Positions 41,457 through 49,950 of a stretch of 64,000 nucleotides of DNA are shown here, in pieces. The notes below the pieces were generated by a model. It saw nothing but the letters and a program-made list of their open reading frames with translations. It did no database searches and was not told the DNA's origin. Source of the DNA: JABSQH01 sp965230015 (GTDB lineage Bacteria; Actinomycetota; Acidimicrobiia; Acidimicrobiales; Ilumatobacteraceae). The stretch is from assembly GCA_965230015.1 (NCBI GenBank), contig CBDDKF010000015.1, forward strand, positions 62,001 to 126,000, given 5' to 3'. Every line of letters starts with the position of its first letter. The stretch's first letter is position 1. The position numbers were made by a program, and so were the translations under genes.

Positions 41457-41533
41457 GACCTTCTGTGCCCGACCACCCTGACCACTCACTCCCCGACCAT
41501 TGACACCCATGTCCCGCTTCCGGAGGTTGCGCA

Positions 41534-41902
41534 ATGACCATCAACACCGCTCCCGACCACCTTGCCGCCGACGCCGACGGCCAACGCTTCGGCACCTTCT
41601 CGTACCTGCCCGCCATGGACTCGGAGCAGCTCCGTGCCCAGATCCAACATCTCGTCACGATCGATCTCGACCCCGCCATCGAACACACCTCCGTCGAACC
41701 CAACGCGGCAGGCCGCGCCGGTGAGCGGTTTTGGCAGATGTGGCATCTACCGTTCTTCGGCGAACGCGACGTCGACGCCATCGAGAGCGCGATCGAGACC
41801 TGTCGCCTGGCGTATCCCGGCGACGTGATCCGCCTGATCGGCTACGACAAGCTGCGTCAGACCCAGGCCGCGGCGTTCGTGGTGCACGACCCGCACCGAT
41901 GA
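41534..41902 (+). CDS. cbbS: RuBisCO small subunit
   Basis: 122 residues, with CGGAGG before the ATG. Motifs TFSYLPAMDSEQLRAQI, AIEHTSVEP, FWQMWHLPFFGERDV and CRLAYPGDVIRLIGYD match form I small subunits. The first 15 residues and the AAGRAGER insert near residue 60 differ from the short form IA proteins I know. It assembles with CbbL as L8S8. Confidence 0.94.
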   Translation: MTINTAPDHLAADADGQRFGTFSYLPAMDSEQLRAQIQHLVTIDLDPAIEHTSVEPNAAGRAGERFWQMWHLPFFGERDVDAIESAIETCRLAYPGDVIRLIGYDKLRQTQAAAFVVHDPHR

Positions 41903-41935
41903 ACCCTCGAACAGGGATCTGAGTACGGTGACCGC

Positions 41936-42289
41936 ATGCACGAGCTGTCGATCTGCACGTCGCTGGCAGCGATCGTCGCCGAGCATGCCGACGGCCGGCC
42001 CGTGGAGCGTGTGCATCTCGACATCGGTCACCTGCGCCAGGTGATCCCCGACACGTTGCGCTATTCGTGGGACATCGTGGCCACCGATCCGCCGCTCACC
42101 GGGTCGAAGCTGGTGATCAACCACATCCCGGCGGTGCTCGCGTGCAACGACTGCGGCGCGGAGACGACCATCGAGCACCCGGTGTTTCGCTGCGCCAGTT
42201 GCGGCTCGACCAACACCGAGGTGCAGAGTGGTCGCGAGCTACTGGTGCGCTCACTGGAACTGGCCGACGACGCCCCGGTAGGGAGGTAG
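41936..42289 (+). CDS. hypA: Hydrogenase nickel-insertion protein HypA
   Basis: 117 residues. The N-terminal MHELSI binds nickel through His2. The zinc site is CNDCG and CASCG, 15 residues apart. HypA brings nickel to the hydrogenase large subunit together with HypB. It is separated from cbbS by 33 bases and lies in the same operon, away from the other hyp genes on the opposite strand. Its product must therefore be made from the Calvin-cycle transcript. Confidence 0.94.
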   Translation: MHELSICTSLAAIVAEHADGRPVERVHLDIGHLRQVIPDTLRYSWDIVATDPPLTGSKLVINHIPAVLACNDCGAETTIEHPVFRCASCGSTNTEVQSGRELLVRSLELADDAPVGR

Positions 42290-42291
42290 CG

Positions 42292-43059
42292 ATGGGACGA
42301 TTTCACCCACACGGCGATCACGACCATCACCATCACGACGAACACGCCCACGATCACGAGCACCGGGATGTCGGCGATCACAGCGGCTACGCCACCGGTG
42401 GTGTACGGGTCGAGGTGCTCGAAGAGATCCTCGGCGAGAACGAGCGCACGGCGGCTGCCAACCGTGACGACTTCGCGGCGCACGGCGTACGCGTGATCAA
42501 CGTGATGTCGTCACCCGGCGCCGGAAAGACGTCGCTGTTGCGTGAGGTGTTCATCCGCTCGGGTGAGCGCACGCGCTTCGGCGTGGTCGAGGGCGACATC
42601 GAGACAGCGATCGATGCCGACCGACTCGCCGAGACCGGCGTCGCGGTGTCGCTGGTCAATACCGCTAATGGTTTCGGCGGCGAGTGCCATCTCGATGCCA
42701 CGATGGTCCGCTCGGCGCTGCCTCGTCTGTCGCTGCCCGACCTCGACGTGGTGATCATCGAGAACGTCGGCAACCTCGTGTGTCCCGCCGAGTTCGACGT
42801 CGGCGAGCACGCCCGCCTCATGGTGTTCTCGGTCACCGAGGGTGAAGAGAAGCCGCTGAAGTACCCGGTGATGTTCCGCTCGGCCGACGCCATCGTGGTC
42901 AACAAGACCGATCTCCTCCCCCACCTCGACTTCGACCTCGATCTGTTCTTGCACCACGTCGAATCGGTCCATCCAGGAGTGCCGGTGCTGCACACGTCCG
43001 CACGCACGGGAGAAGGCGTCGACGCCGTCGTCGACTGGATCACCTCGCCCTCCCAGTAA
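42292..43059 (+). CDS. hypB: Hydrogenase/urease nickel-incorporation GTPase HypB
   Basis: 255 residues. The His-rich N-terminus (HPHGDHDHHHHDEHAHDHEH) can store nickel. The GTPase has P-loop NVMSSPGAGKTSLL, VVEGDIETAIDADRL, GGECHLDATMV (metal-binding Cys-His) and the base-recognition NKTD. It starts two bases after the hypA stop. It is the last gene of the cbb-hypAB operon and is followed at once by the long palindrome at 43061. Confidence 0.95.
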   Translation: MGRFHPHGDHDHHHHDEHAHDHEHRDVGDHSGYATGGVRVEVLEEILGENERTAAANRDDFAAHGVRVINVMSSPGAGKTSLLREVFIRSGERTRFGVVEGDIETAIDADRLAETGVAVSLVNTANGFGGECHLDATMVRSALPRLSLPDLDVVIIENVGNLVCPAEFDVGEHARLMVFSVTEGEEKPLKYPVMFRSADAIVVNKTDLLPHLDFDLDLFLHHVESVHPGVPVLHTSARTGEGVDAVVDWITSPSQ

Positions 43060-43060
43060 T

Positions 43061-43112
43061 CGTTTGCGTACAACTCTCGGCGCGACGGGTCGCGCAGAGT
43101 TGCACACAAACG
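43061..43112. repeat. Long palindrome family A, copy 2 (between convergent genes)
   Basis: CGTTTGCGTACAACT (43061-43075) and AGTTGCACACAAACG (43098-43112) pair with two mismatches around a GC-rich centre that itself can fold (CGCGACGGGTCGCG). It begins directly after the hypB stop and ends 13 bases before the stop of the convergent regulator gene. It is close in sequence to the copy at 23875. Confidence 0.85.
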
Positions 43113-43125
43113 ACGGAGCACGGGG

Positions 43126-45513
43126 TTAGTGCGCGGCGTCGAGCGCGGCGAGGGCGTGCTCCACCGCCCATCGAACGCTCTGGCCGCTACCGGTGGCGAT
43201 CCAAGTAGCCACCGCCGCGGAACCGTTGCGCTGCTCCATGGTGCGCCGCGCCTCGGCGAGGTCGGCGAGCTCGTCACCGTAGGAGTCCGATCCGGCGCTG
43301 GTGTCGAGCGCTCCGAGCAGCTCGCACGCCACCTGATCGCGTTCCAAACGTGCGAGGAGCACCACCACGTTGCGCAACGCCGTGACGACGTGGGTGACGT
43401 CGTGGGTGAATCGGTACTGGCGCAACGCCGGCACGAACGCCGCAACCGCAGCGTCGACGTCGCCGGCCTTCGACAGCGCTGACAAGCGCGTCACTTGCGC
43501 CACGCTGACCACGAAGCCCGAGCGCACCGACTCACCGACGCGGATCGCCCGCTCGACGGCGACGAGAGCATCGTCGACGTCGCCGGCCGCCAACGCCGCC
43601 TCGGCATCGGCATAGTCGAGCCACGCCCGAATGGTTGGCGCCAGGTCGCCGATGGGACGGTCGTCGCGCAGCGTCGCACGAGCGCGCTCCACGTCGCCCG
43701 CGTAGGCCCACGCCAACGAGCTCGAGTTGGCGCCGAGCATCCAGATGAACGGGTCGTCGTGCGAGCGGCCGAGGTCGCGGAGCGCCGCGCCATGGACGTG
43801 GACCTCATCGAGGTCGCCCTCGTACAGGCCGAGATTGGCGAGCGTGTCGAGCGCACTCGCCCGCACGCGCAGGTCGGTGCTGTGCACGGCCCGTTCGGCG
43901 TGCACCCGGGCATCGACGAGCCGGCCGCGATTCGCCGCGTCGGCGGCGACGGCGGCATGGTGCGCTGACGCGCACGACGGATCGGCGACGAGCCCGGTCG
44001 ACCACTCGGCCACCTCGGGCCACTGCCGCTCCTGGGCGTACAGCAACAACGCGGCAGTGAGCTCGGTAGCCAGCTCGGGGTGGTGCTGCCGTGCCCACCG
44101 GTGTGCCACACGCGCATCGGCGACAAGTTCGTCGAGGCGCACGGCCGCCGTTGCTTCGTCGATCGTGCGCAGGCCGCGATCGGCCTCGGCCGCCACCTCG
44201 ACGACCCATGCGGCATGGCGCGACTCGAGGTCGGCCGACCGTTGGGGAGCGACAACGGCGCGGACCGTGTCGAGCAGCCGATAGCGCGTCGGCACGTGTG
44301 ACGTGTCGGTGACGATCAACGAGTGCTCGATCAGCTCGGCCAACGAGCCCAGACCGCGCACCTGTTGGTCGACCGGGGCGACGGCAGCGATGTCGTCGAG
44401 ACGAGCGGGTCCAGCGAACGCCGACACCGTGACCAACAGCGAGTTCGCGTCGGGGCTCAACAACGGCAACGACCACTCGACGAGGGCACGCAGCGTTTGG
44501 TGGCGAGCCTCACGACCGCGTGTCGGCGACTGCAGCAGGTCGAGGCCATCGGCGAGATGCTCGACGAGCTCGCGGGGTCCGAACATCGGCAGCCGGGCAG
44601 CAGCCATCTCGATCCCGAGCGGGAGATGGTCGACCATCTCGAGCAGCCGTCGTATCGAATCGTCGTCGTCGGGCCAGACGTAGGCCGAGTTGATGCGCTC
44701 GACCGACGTCCGCAGCAGCTCGACCGCCGGGGCGACCGCGAGTGGGGCGACAGGCTGTACTCGTTCGCTGGCGACGCCGAGGCGCTCGCGGCTCGTCGCC
44801 ACGATGGCCACATCGCCGCCGCGCTCGTCGATCGCCGCAACGAGCCGCGCCACTTCGTCGATCACATGCTCACAGTTGTCGAGCACCACGAGCGCATCGA
44901 GCGCGGCGACGGCCGACACCAACGACGTCTCGTCGGTCCCCGCGTGAGCGAGCTCGAGATCGAGGCGGAGGGCGTGAACGACCTCGTGCGGGTCGCGCAG
45001 TCGGCCCAAGCGCACCACGAACACGCCGTCGCGGTGTCGGTCACCACGCACCCGCCCGATCTCCAATGCCAGCGTGGTCTTGCCGACACCGCCCGGACCG
45101 ACGAGGGTGAGCAACCAGTCGGTTTCGAGCAGCGCCACCGCCGCCGCGAGGTCGTCACCGCGGCCGACCAGCGACGAAGCCGGAGTGCCACGACGTTGCG
45201 CCGCCGCATCAGGCTGCAACTCGGCGATGAAGCGGTAGCCACGGCCGCGTACGTTCTTGATCACCTGCTGGCGGGAGCCATCGTCGCCGACCGCCCGTCG
45301 CACCTCTTTGATGCGCGTGGTCAGCGCCGCGTCCGACACGAACTGGTCGCCCCACACCGCGTCGAATATCTCGTGCTTCGGCACCACCCGCTGCCGCTCG
45401 GCGAACAAGAAGGCCAAGAGATCAAACGCTTGCGGTTCGAGGTGCTGCGGCTCGCCGTCGAGGTGAACCCGACGACCGTCGATGTCGAGCGTCACCGCGC
45501 CGAACTGCACCAT
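43126..45513 (-). CDS. OmpR-type winged-helix / NB-ARC ATPase regulator
   Basis: 795 residues. Residues 1-95 are a PhoB/OmpR-type DNA-binding domain: RVHLDGEPQHLEPQAFDLLA and IKNVRGRGYRFIAEL. An AfsR/NB-ARC-like ATPase follows, with Walker A LVGPGGVGKTTLA, Walker B ALVVLDNCEHV and a sensor ATSRERLGVASE. The C-terminal 400 residues are helical repeats. This architecture is a common actinobacterial activator whose signal is unknown. It is divergent from the PhyH gene and may control the PhyH-methyltransferase pair. Confidence 0.87.
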   Translation of the reverse strand: MVQFGAVTLDIDGRRVHLDGEPQHLEPQAFDLLAFLFAERQRVVPKHEIFDAVWGDQFVSDAALTTRIKEVRRAVGDDGSRQQVIKNVRGRGYRFIAELQPDAAAQRRGTPASSLVGRGDDLAAAVALLETDWLLTLVGPGGVGKTTLALEIGRVRGDRHRDGVFVVRLGRLRDPHEVVHALRLDLELAHAGTDETSLVSAVAALDALVVLDNCEHVIDEVARLVAAIDERGGDVAIVATSRERLGVASERVQPVAPLAVAPAVELLRTSVERINSAYVWPDDDDSIRRLLEMVDHLPLGIEMAAARLPMFGPRELVEHLADGLDLLQSPTRGREARHQTLRALVEWSLPLLSPDANSLLVTVSAFAGPARLDDIAAVAPVDQQVRGLGSLAELIEHSLIVTDTSHVPTRYRLLDTVRAVVAPQRSADLESRHAAWVVEVAAEADRGLRTIDEATAAVRLDELVADARVAHRWARQHHPELATELTAALLLYAQERQWPEVAEWSTGLVADPSCASAHHAAVAADAANRGRLVDARVHAERAVHSTDLRVRASALDTLANLGLYEGDLDEVHVHGAALRDLGRSHDDPFIWMLGANSSSLAWAYAGDVERARATLRDDRPIGDLAPTIRAWLDYADAEAALAAGDVDDALVAVERAIRVGESVRSGFVVSVAQVTRLSALSKAGDVDAAVAAFVPALRQYRFTHDVTHVVTALRNVVVLLARLERDQVACELLGALDTSAGSDSYGDELADLAEARRTMEQRNGSAAVATWIATGSGQSVRWAVEHALAALDAAH

Positions 45514-45589
45514 CGGCTCCAGTCTGCCGCCCCAGCGCCCTCACCCTGCGCCGCGTTCCTCCCGCGCGTTCCTCAGGGAGTCTGCAGCT

Positions 45590-45621
45590 GATCCTCAAGC
45601 TTCTCGACCTGAGGATCCTCA
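45590..45621. promoter_or_regulatory. Inverted repeats upstream of the PhyH gene
   Basis: GATCCTCA (45590-45597) and TGAGGATC (45610-45617) are perfect eight-base arms 12 bases apart. The second arm is also part of the 12-base palindrome TGAGGATCCTCA (45610-45621). They lie in the divergent gap between the winged-helix regulator and the PhyH gene and may be its binding sites. Confidence 0.5.
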
Positions 45622-45677
45622 TGATCGCTCGGGCCACATCGGCGGCGCATCGCCGACCGAGCACAGGAGCCCACTCG

Positions 45678-46550
45678 ATGTCCACCACCATCACACACTC
45701 GATTCCCCATCTCCCCAAGTCGGCGAGCGCCGCCGACATCAACACCGCCATCGACGAACACGGCGTGGTCGTGATCGACCGATTGTTCGACCGCTCGCTC
45801 ATCGAGCGCGTCAATCACGACCTCACGCCGTGGATGTCGGCGACCGCGCCTGGCAGTCGAAGCGGCGACCCGGAGTGGGAGCTGTTCCACGGCAACAACA
45901 CGATTCGCGTGAACGGCATCGCGTCGAAGACGGCCGAGTTCACCACCGTGGGCTTGCATCCGTCGATCCTCGGCGCAGCCGATCGGCGGTTGATCCCCGA
46001 CGGCGGGTCGATCCAGATCAGCGACACCCAGGTCATATCGATCGGCCCGGGCGAGCCGGCGCAGTACCTCCACCGCGATCAGAGCGGATGGCCGTGGTTC
46101 AACCAACTGCTCCCCGACGGGCCGGAGATCATCGTGATCGCCATGGTGGCGTTGACCGACTGCACCGAGCGCAACGGCGCGACGCGCGTCGTGCCGGGTA
46201 GCCACCGCCAGGCCGACCATCCCGAGCTGTTCGAGGCGGCCAACAGCGTTCCCGCCGAGATGAATGCCGGCTCGGTGCTGTTGTTCAGCGGCAAGACGAT
46301 TCACGGTGGCGGCGCCAACCACACGACTGACGAATGGCGCAGCGCACTGCACCTGAGCTACCTGCTCGGCTGGCTGCGCGCCGAAGAGGCGCACGCCTTC
46401 ACCATCCCTCACGCCACTGCGGCCGCGCTCCCCCGTCGAGCCAAAGAGCTCCTCGGGTTCGCCGAGTACAACCCGGCGCCCAACGACGGCGGCCGCTTGT
46501 GGCTCGTCGACTTCGAAGACCCCGCCGAGCTGTTCACGCCCGCGAGCTGA
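45678..46550 (+). CDS. PhyH-family Fe(II)/2-oxoglutarate dioxygenase
   Basis: 290 residues, CAGGAG upstream of the ATG. Phytanoyl-CoA-dioxygenase-like fold: N-terminal INTAIDEHGVVVIDRLFD, the iron ligands His and Asp in YLHRDQ, the distal His in KTIHGGGANH, followed by an Arg (DEWRSALHLSYLLG) that would bind 2-oxoglutarate. Relatives hydroxylate fatty acyl chains, ectoine or natural products. It is followed 40 bases later by a methyltransferase, so the two may act on one substrate, which is unidentified. Confidence 0.82.
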   Translation: MSTTITHSIPHLPKSASAADINTAIDEHGVVVIDRLFDRSLIERVNHDLTPWMSATAPGSRSGDPEWELFHGNNTIRVNGIASKTAEFTTVGLHPSILGAADRRLIPDGGSIQISDTQVISIGPGEPAQYLHRDQSGWPWFNQLLPDGPEIIVIAMVALTDCTERNGATRVVPGSHRQADHPELFEAANSVPAEMNAGSVLLFSGKTIHGGGANHTTDEWRSALHLSYLLGWLRAEEAHAFTIPHATAAALPRRAKELLGFAEYNPAPNDGGRLWLVDFEDPAELFTPAS

Positions 46551-46590
46551 GCCACCACGTCCCACGCAGATCCACCCGAAAGGAACCACC

Positions 46591-47733
46591 ATGACCACCC
46601 TGATCGATCCCATCGACACCACCGACAACACGGGCCCCACCGGCACCCCCACCGACACAGCGCCCACCGACGACGTCATCGCCGCCTTCGCCGACCGCGC
46701 CTTCGGCGACTTCCTCGGCGCGATGAACACCTATGCGATCACGATCGGGACGCGCCTCGGCTGGTACGACGCGCTCGCCGATGCCGACACGCTGAATAGC
46801 GCCGAGCTGGCATCTGCCACCGATACCGACGAGCGGTACGCCCGCGAGTGGCTCGAACAGCAGACGGTCGTCGGCACCCTCGAGGTGATCGATCCGACGG
46901 TCGCCCCGACCGCCCGCAGGTACCGGCTCCCGGCGGCCCACGCCGCGGTGCTCGCCGACACCGAATCGCTCGCCTTCATGGCCCCGTTCGCCAGTGCGGT
47001 GTCGACGTTCGGTAGTCACCTCGACCAGCTGATCGAGGCCTACCGCACGGGCGACGGGTTCGGCTGGCACGACCACGGCGACGGCGCACGCTGTGGCCAA
47101 GCGGCCGGCAATCGGGCGATGTTCCTCCAGCAACTCGGACCGGAGTACCTCGCATCGATTCCCGACGTTGCGGCCGCACTCGACGCGGGTGCCCGCGTCG
47201 CCGACGTTGGCTGCGGGCTCGGGTGGTCGTCGATCGGCATCGCCCAGGCGTACCCCAACACCACCGTCGACGGCTACGACATCGATGTTCCCTCGATCGA
47301 CATGGCCCGCCAAGAGGCGGTGAACCATGGCCTCGACGAACGGGTGCGGTACTTCGCCGGCGACGCGGCCGACGCGACGGCTAGCGACTACGACCTCGTG
47401 CTCGCGCTGGAGTGCATTCACGACATGCCCGATCCGGTGTCGGTGCTCACCACGATGCGCAAGATGGCCGCCGACGACGGCGCCGTCATCGTGATGGACG
47501 AGAAGGTCGGCGACGTGTTCACCGGTGAGCCCGACCCGATCGAGCAACTGATGTACGGCTTCAGCCTGATCTGTTGCCTGCCCGACGGGCGCAGCGCCCC
47601 CGAGTCGGTGGCCACCGGCACCGTGATGCGCCTGCCGACGTTCGAGGGTTACGCCCGCGACGCCGGTTTCACCTCGGTTGAGGTGCTGCCCATCGAGCAC
47701 GACATGTTCCGCTTCTACCGCCTCCACCCGTAA
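46591..47733 (+). CDS. SAM-dependent methyltransferase with N-terminal winged-helix domain
   Basis: 380 residues, GAAAGGAACC before the ATG. The first 30 residues are Asp/Thr/Pro-rich. Residues about 40-120 form a winged-helix/dimerisation-like domain (LNSAELASATDTDERYAREW). The Rossmann methyltransferase follows with motif I VADVGCGLGWSSI, GYDIDVPSIDMA and VLALECIHDM. It is likely cotranscribed with the upstream PhyH-type dioxygenase. The substrate is unknown. The domain order resembles O-methyltransferases acting on small molecules. Confidence 0.82.
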   Translation: MTTLIDPIDTTDNTGPTGTPTDTAPTDDVIAAFADRAFGDFLGAMNTYAITIGTRLGWYDALADADTLNSAELASATDTDERYAREWLEQQTVVGTLEVIDPTVAPTARRYRLPAAHAAVLADTESLAFMAPFASAVSTFGSHLDQLIEAYRTGDGFGWHDHGDGARCGQAAGNRAMFLQQLGPEYLASIPDVAAALDAGARVADVGCGLGWSSIGIAQAYPNTTVDGYDIDVPSIDMARQEAVNHGLDERVRYFAGDAADATASDYDLVLALECIHDMPDPVSVLTTMRKMAADDGAVIVMDEKVGDVFTGEPDPIEQLMYGFSLICCLPDGRSAPESVATGTVMRLPTFEGYARDAGFTSVEVLPIEHDMFRFYRLHP

Positions 47734-47750
47734 CACCTCGTTTGTGTGCT

Positions 47751-47803
47751 TGTTTGTGTGTGACTTTTGGGCGGACCGGTCCGCCCAAAGTCGCACGCAA
47801 ACG
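47751..47803. repeat. Long palindrome family A, copy 3, with perfect central hairpin
   Basis: Outer arms GTTTGTGTGTGACTTT and AAAGTCGCACGCAAAC enclose GGGCGGACCGGTCCGCCC, a perfect palindrome. It starts 18 bases after the methyltransferase stop and ends 28 bases before the MFS gene start. Its right arm (GCACGCAAACG) is the same as in the copies at 23875 and, with one change, 43061. Confidence 0.8.
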
Positions 47804-47830
47804 TCAGGGGTGCCGCCGTAGGGTGCCGGG

Positions 47831-49153
47831 GTGCAGGCGGGACGTTGGCCGTTCGATCCGCGACGGGTCGGCTTCTACTACGGGTGGGTGATCCTCGTCG
47901 CCGCCACGATCGGGGCGGTCGCCTCGATCCCCGGCCAAACCGCCGGGGTCAGCGTGTTCACCGACGACCTCAGCGACACCACCGGGTTGACCCGCCTGCA
48001 ACTGTCGATCGCCTACCTCGTGGGCACCGGCTCGAGCGGGCTGCTGCTCGGCTATGGCGGCACGGCGATCGATCGCTACGGATCGCGCGTGGTCGCGTTC
48101 GTGGCCACGATCGGGCTGGCGGCGACCACCTTGGCGCTCAGCTTCATCGGCCCGATGGGCACCGTTGTCGGGCTGGTGGTGATGAGCCTGGGGTTCGGTG
48201 CGCTGCGCTTCACGGGCCAGGGCCTGTTGACACTGGCATCGCGCACCATGCTCGCCCAGTGGTTCGATCGCCGTCGCGGTTTGGTCAGCTCGATCTCGAC
48301 GTCGATCGTCAGCTTCTCGTTTGCCGCGTCACCTGCGCTGTTGTTCGCATTGATCGAGATCGACGGATTCCGCACGGCGTGGCGGTTGATCGCCATCGGG
48401 CTGGTGCTGATCGTGGGAACGATCATCGTGGTGCTCTTTCGGGTGAGCCCCGAAGCGTCGGGATTGGTGATCGACGGTGGCGCCGCACCCGACTCGCACG
48501 ACGATCGGCCGACGGTGATCGGTACCGACGACGATGCGACGCGCGACGAGGCGGTGCGCGATGTCCGCTTCTGGGCGCTGTCGCTGCCGGTGGTTGCGCT
48601 GGCATCCACGGCGACGGCGTTGACGTTCCACATCGTCGACATCGGCACCGAGCAGGGGCTCGATGAAGCAACGATCGTGCGGGTGTTCGTGCCGATCGCC
48701 TTCGTCAGCGTGCCGATCACGTTGCTCACCGGTTGGATGATCGACCGAGTGTCGCCGTTGGTAATCGCTGCCGCCATGGCGGTTGCCCAGCTGGTGATGT
48801 ACCTCACCTTCGGCCATCTCGACGCACCGATCACCTTCGCCCTGGCGGTCGCCGGATGGGGCATCGCCCAAGGGTGTTTCTCGTCGTTGACCTCGGCTGC
48901 GATCCCGCGTGTGTTCGGGCGCCGCCACTTGGGCTCGATCGCCGGCGTGCAGATGAGCGCGATGGTCGTTGGGAGCGCGATCGGCCCGGCGTTGTTTGCG
49001 TTGTCGCGCTCGTTGACCGACAGCTATCGGCCGGCGTTGTGGACGTCGACGCTGATCCCCTTGGCGTCGTTGGCGCTCATCGCGATGTCGTGGCCGAAAC
49101 GCGACGGCGGTGTCCGTACCGAGTCGAGCGACGCGGTTGCGCAACCGTCGTAG
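47831..49153 (+). CDS. MFS transporter, monocarboxylate-type
   Basis: 440 residues from the GTG at 47831. Twelve hydrophobic segments in two halves: the first half starts YYGWVILVAATIGAVASIPG and contains GYGGTAIDRYGSRVV (A-motif-like), the second has PITLLTGWMIDRVSPLVIAA. A hydrophilic loop of about 45 residues (PDSHDDRPTVIGTDDDATRD) splits the halves. The FYYGWVIL start resembles oxalate/formate-antiporter and MCT-like carriers. The substrate is not known. Confidence 0.82.
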   Translation: MQAGRWPFDPRRVGFYYGWVILVAATIGAVASIPGQTAGVSVFTDDLSDTTGLTRLQLSIAYLVGTGSSGLLLGYGGTAIDRYGSRVVAFVATIGLAATTLALSFIGPMGTVVGLVVMSLGFGALRFTGQGLLTLASRTMLAQWFDRRRGLVSSISTSIVSFSFAASPALLFALIEIDGFRTAWRLIAIGLVLIVGTIIVVLFRVSPEASGLVIDGGAAPDSHDDRPTVIGTDDDATRDEAVRDVRFWALSLPVVALASTATALTFHIVDIGTEQGLDEATIVRVFVPIAFVSVPITLLTGWMIDRVSPLVIAAAMAVAQLVMYLTFGHLDAPITFALAVAGWGIAQGCFSSLTSAAIPRVFGRRHLGSIAGVQMSAMVVGSAIGPALFALSRSLTDSYRPALWTSTLIPLASLALIAMSWPKRDGGVRTESSDAVAQPS

Positions 49154-49165
49154 ACGGAGCGTCCA

Positions 49166-49906
49166 TCAGTCGACGCGGCCGACACGACCCAGTACCGGAA
49201 ATCGAATCTCGAGCAGCTCGGCACCTGCCGCGGACCGCAGCGCGGTCGCAAAGCTCTGGAACTCGTCGCCACGACCGGCGTCTCGAAGCTGTTTGACGCC
49301 CGACCACGTCGAGACGTAGCCGAGGAACTCGTCTGCGGTCCACGATCGTTCGATCCACAGCTCGGGTATCGCCACCTCGGGAAACGGAAACTCGATGTCG
49401 CGATAGCCCGTCTCGACGAGGGCGCGTTCGGCAGGCCAAAGGCCGCGCAAACCCTCCCAGTAGAACTCGCTGATCAGGGCGCCCGGCTCGCCGGGCGCTT
49501 CGACAACTCCGTAGGTCACCACCGCAACGATCCCATCGCGCACCGCCACACGACGCGCGGCGTCGAAGAACACGGGGAGGTCGAACCAGTGCGCCGCCTG
49601 ACCAGCGGCGACGAGGGCGAACGAGTCGTCCGCCTCGCGCGGCTCCTCCGCCGGCTCGACGCGGTACGTGACGCGCGGGTGCGTCACGGCGTTGGCGATC
49701 TGATCGGTGCTCACGTCGGTCGCCACCACCTCGTCGAACCGCTCAGCGAGGAGTCGGGCGAGCTGCCCGGTCCCGCACCCGACATCGAGGGCCCGATCGT
49801 GTGCGGGTGCGATCGACGCCAACCACTCGGCCAGCGAGTCGGGATACGTGGGCCGGAACCGGGCGTAGTCCGCCCCGCCGATCTCGAAGTGGCGACGCTC
49901 GCTCAT
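49166..49906 (-). CDS. Class I SAM-dependent methyltransferase
   Basis: 246 residues. It starts MSERRHFEIGGADYARFRPTYP, then motif I ALDVGCGTGQLARLL, VVATDVSTDQIANA and the AGQAAHWFDLPVFFDAARRV element found in methyltransferases of the trans-aconitate/YcgJ-like type. The substrate is unknown. It converges on the MFS gene with 12 bases between stops. Confidence 0.82.
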   Translation of the reverse strand: MSERRHFEIGGADYARFRPTYPDSLAEWLASIAPAHDRALDVGCGTGQLARLLAERFDEVVATDVSTDQIANAVTHPRVTYRVEPAEEPREADDSFALVAAGQAAHWFDLPVFFDAARRVAVRDGIVAVVTYGVVEAPGEPGALISEFYWEGLRGLWPAERALVETGYRDIEFPFPEVAIPELWIERSWTADEFLGYVSTWSGVKQLRDAGRGDEFQSFATALRSAAGAELLEIRFPVLGRVGRVD

Positions 49907-49950
49907 CGCCGACTCTGCGTGATGCTGGTCATCGTGCGATCGTACGGGCG

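Noticed and set aside
41457..41533. Carboxysome or RuBisCO activase genes near cbbLS
   Set aside because: Only hypA and hypB follow. No shell-protein, carbonic anhydrase or CbbX/CbbQ-like frames were seen in the window.
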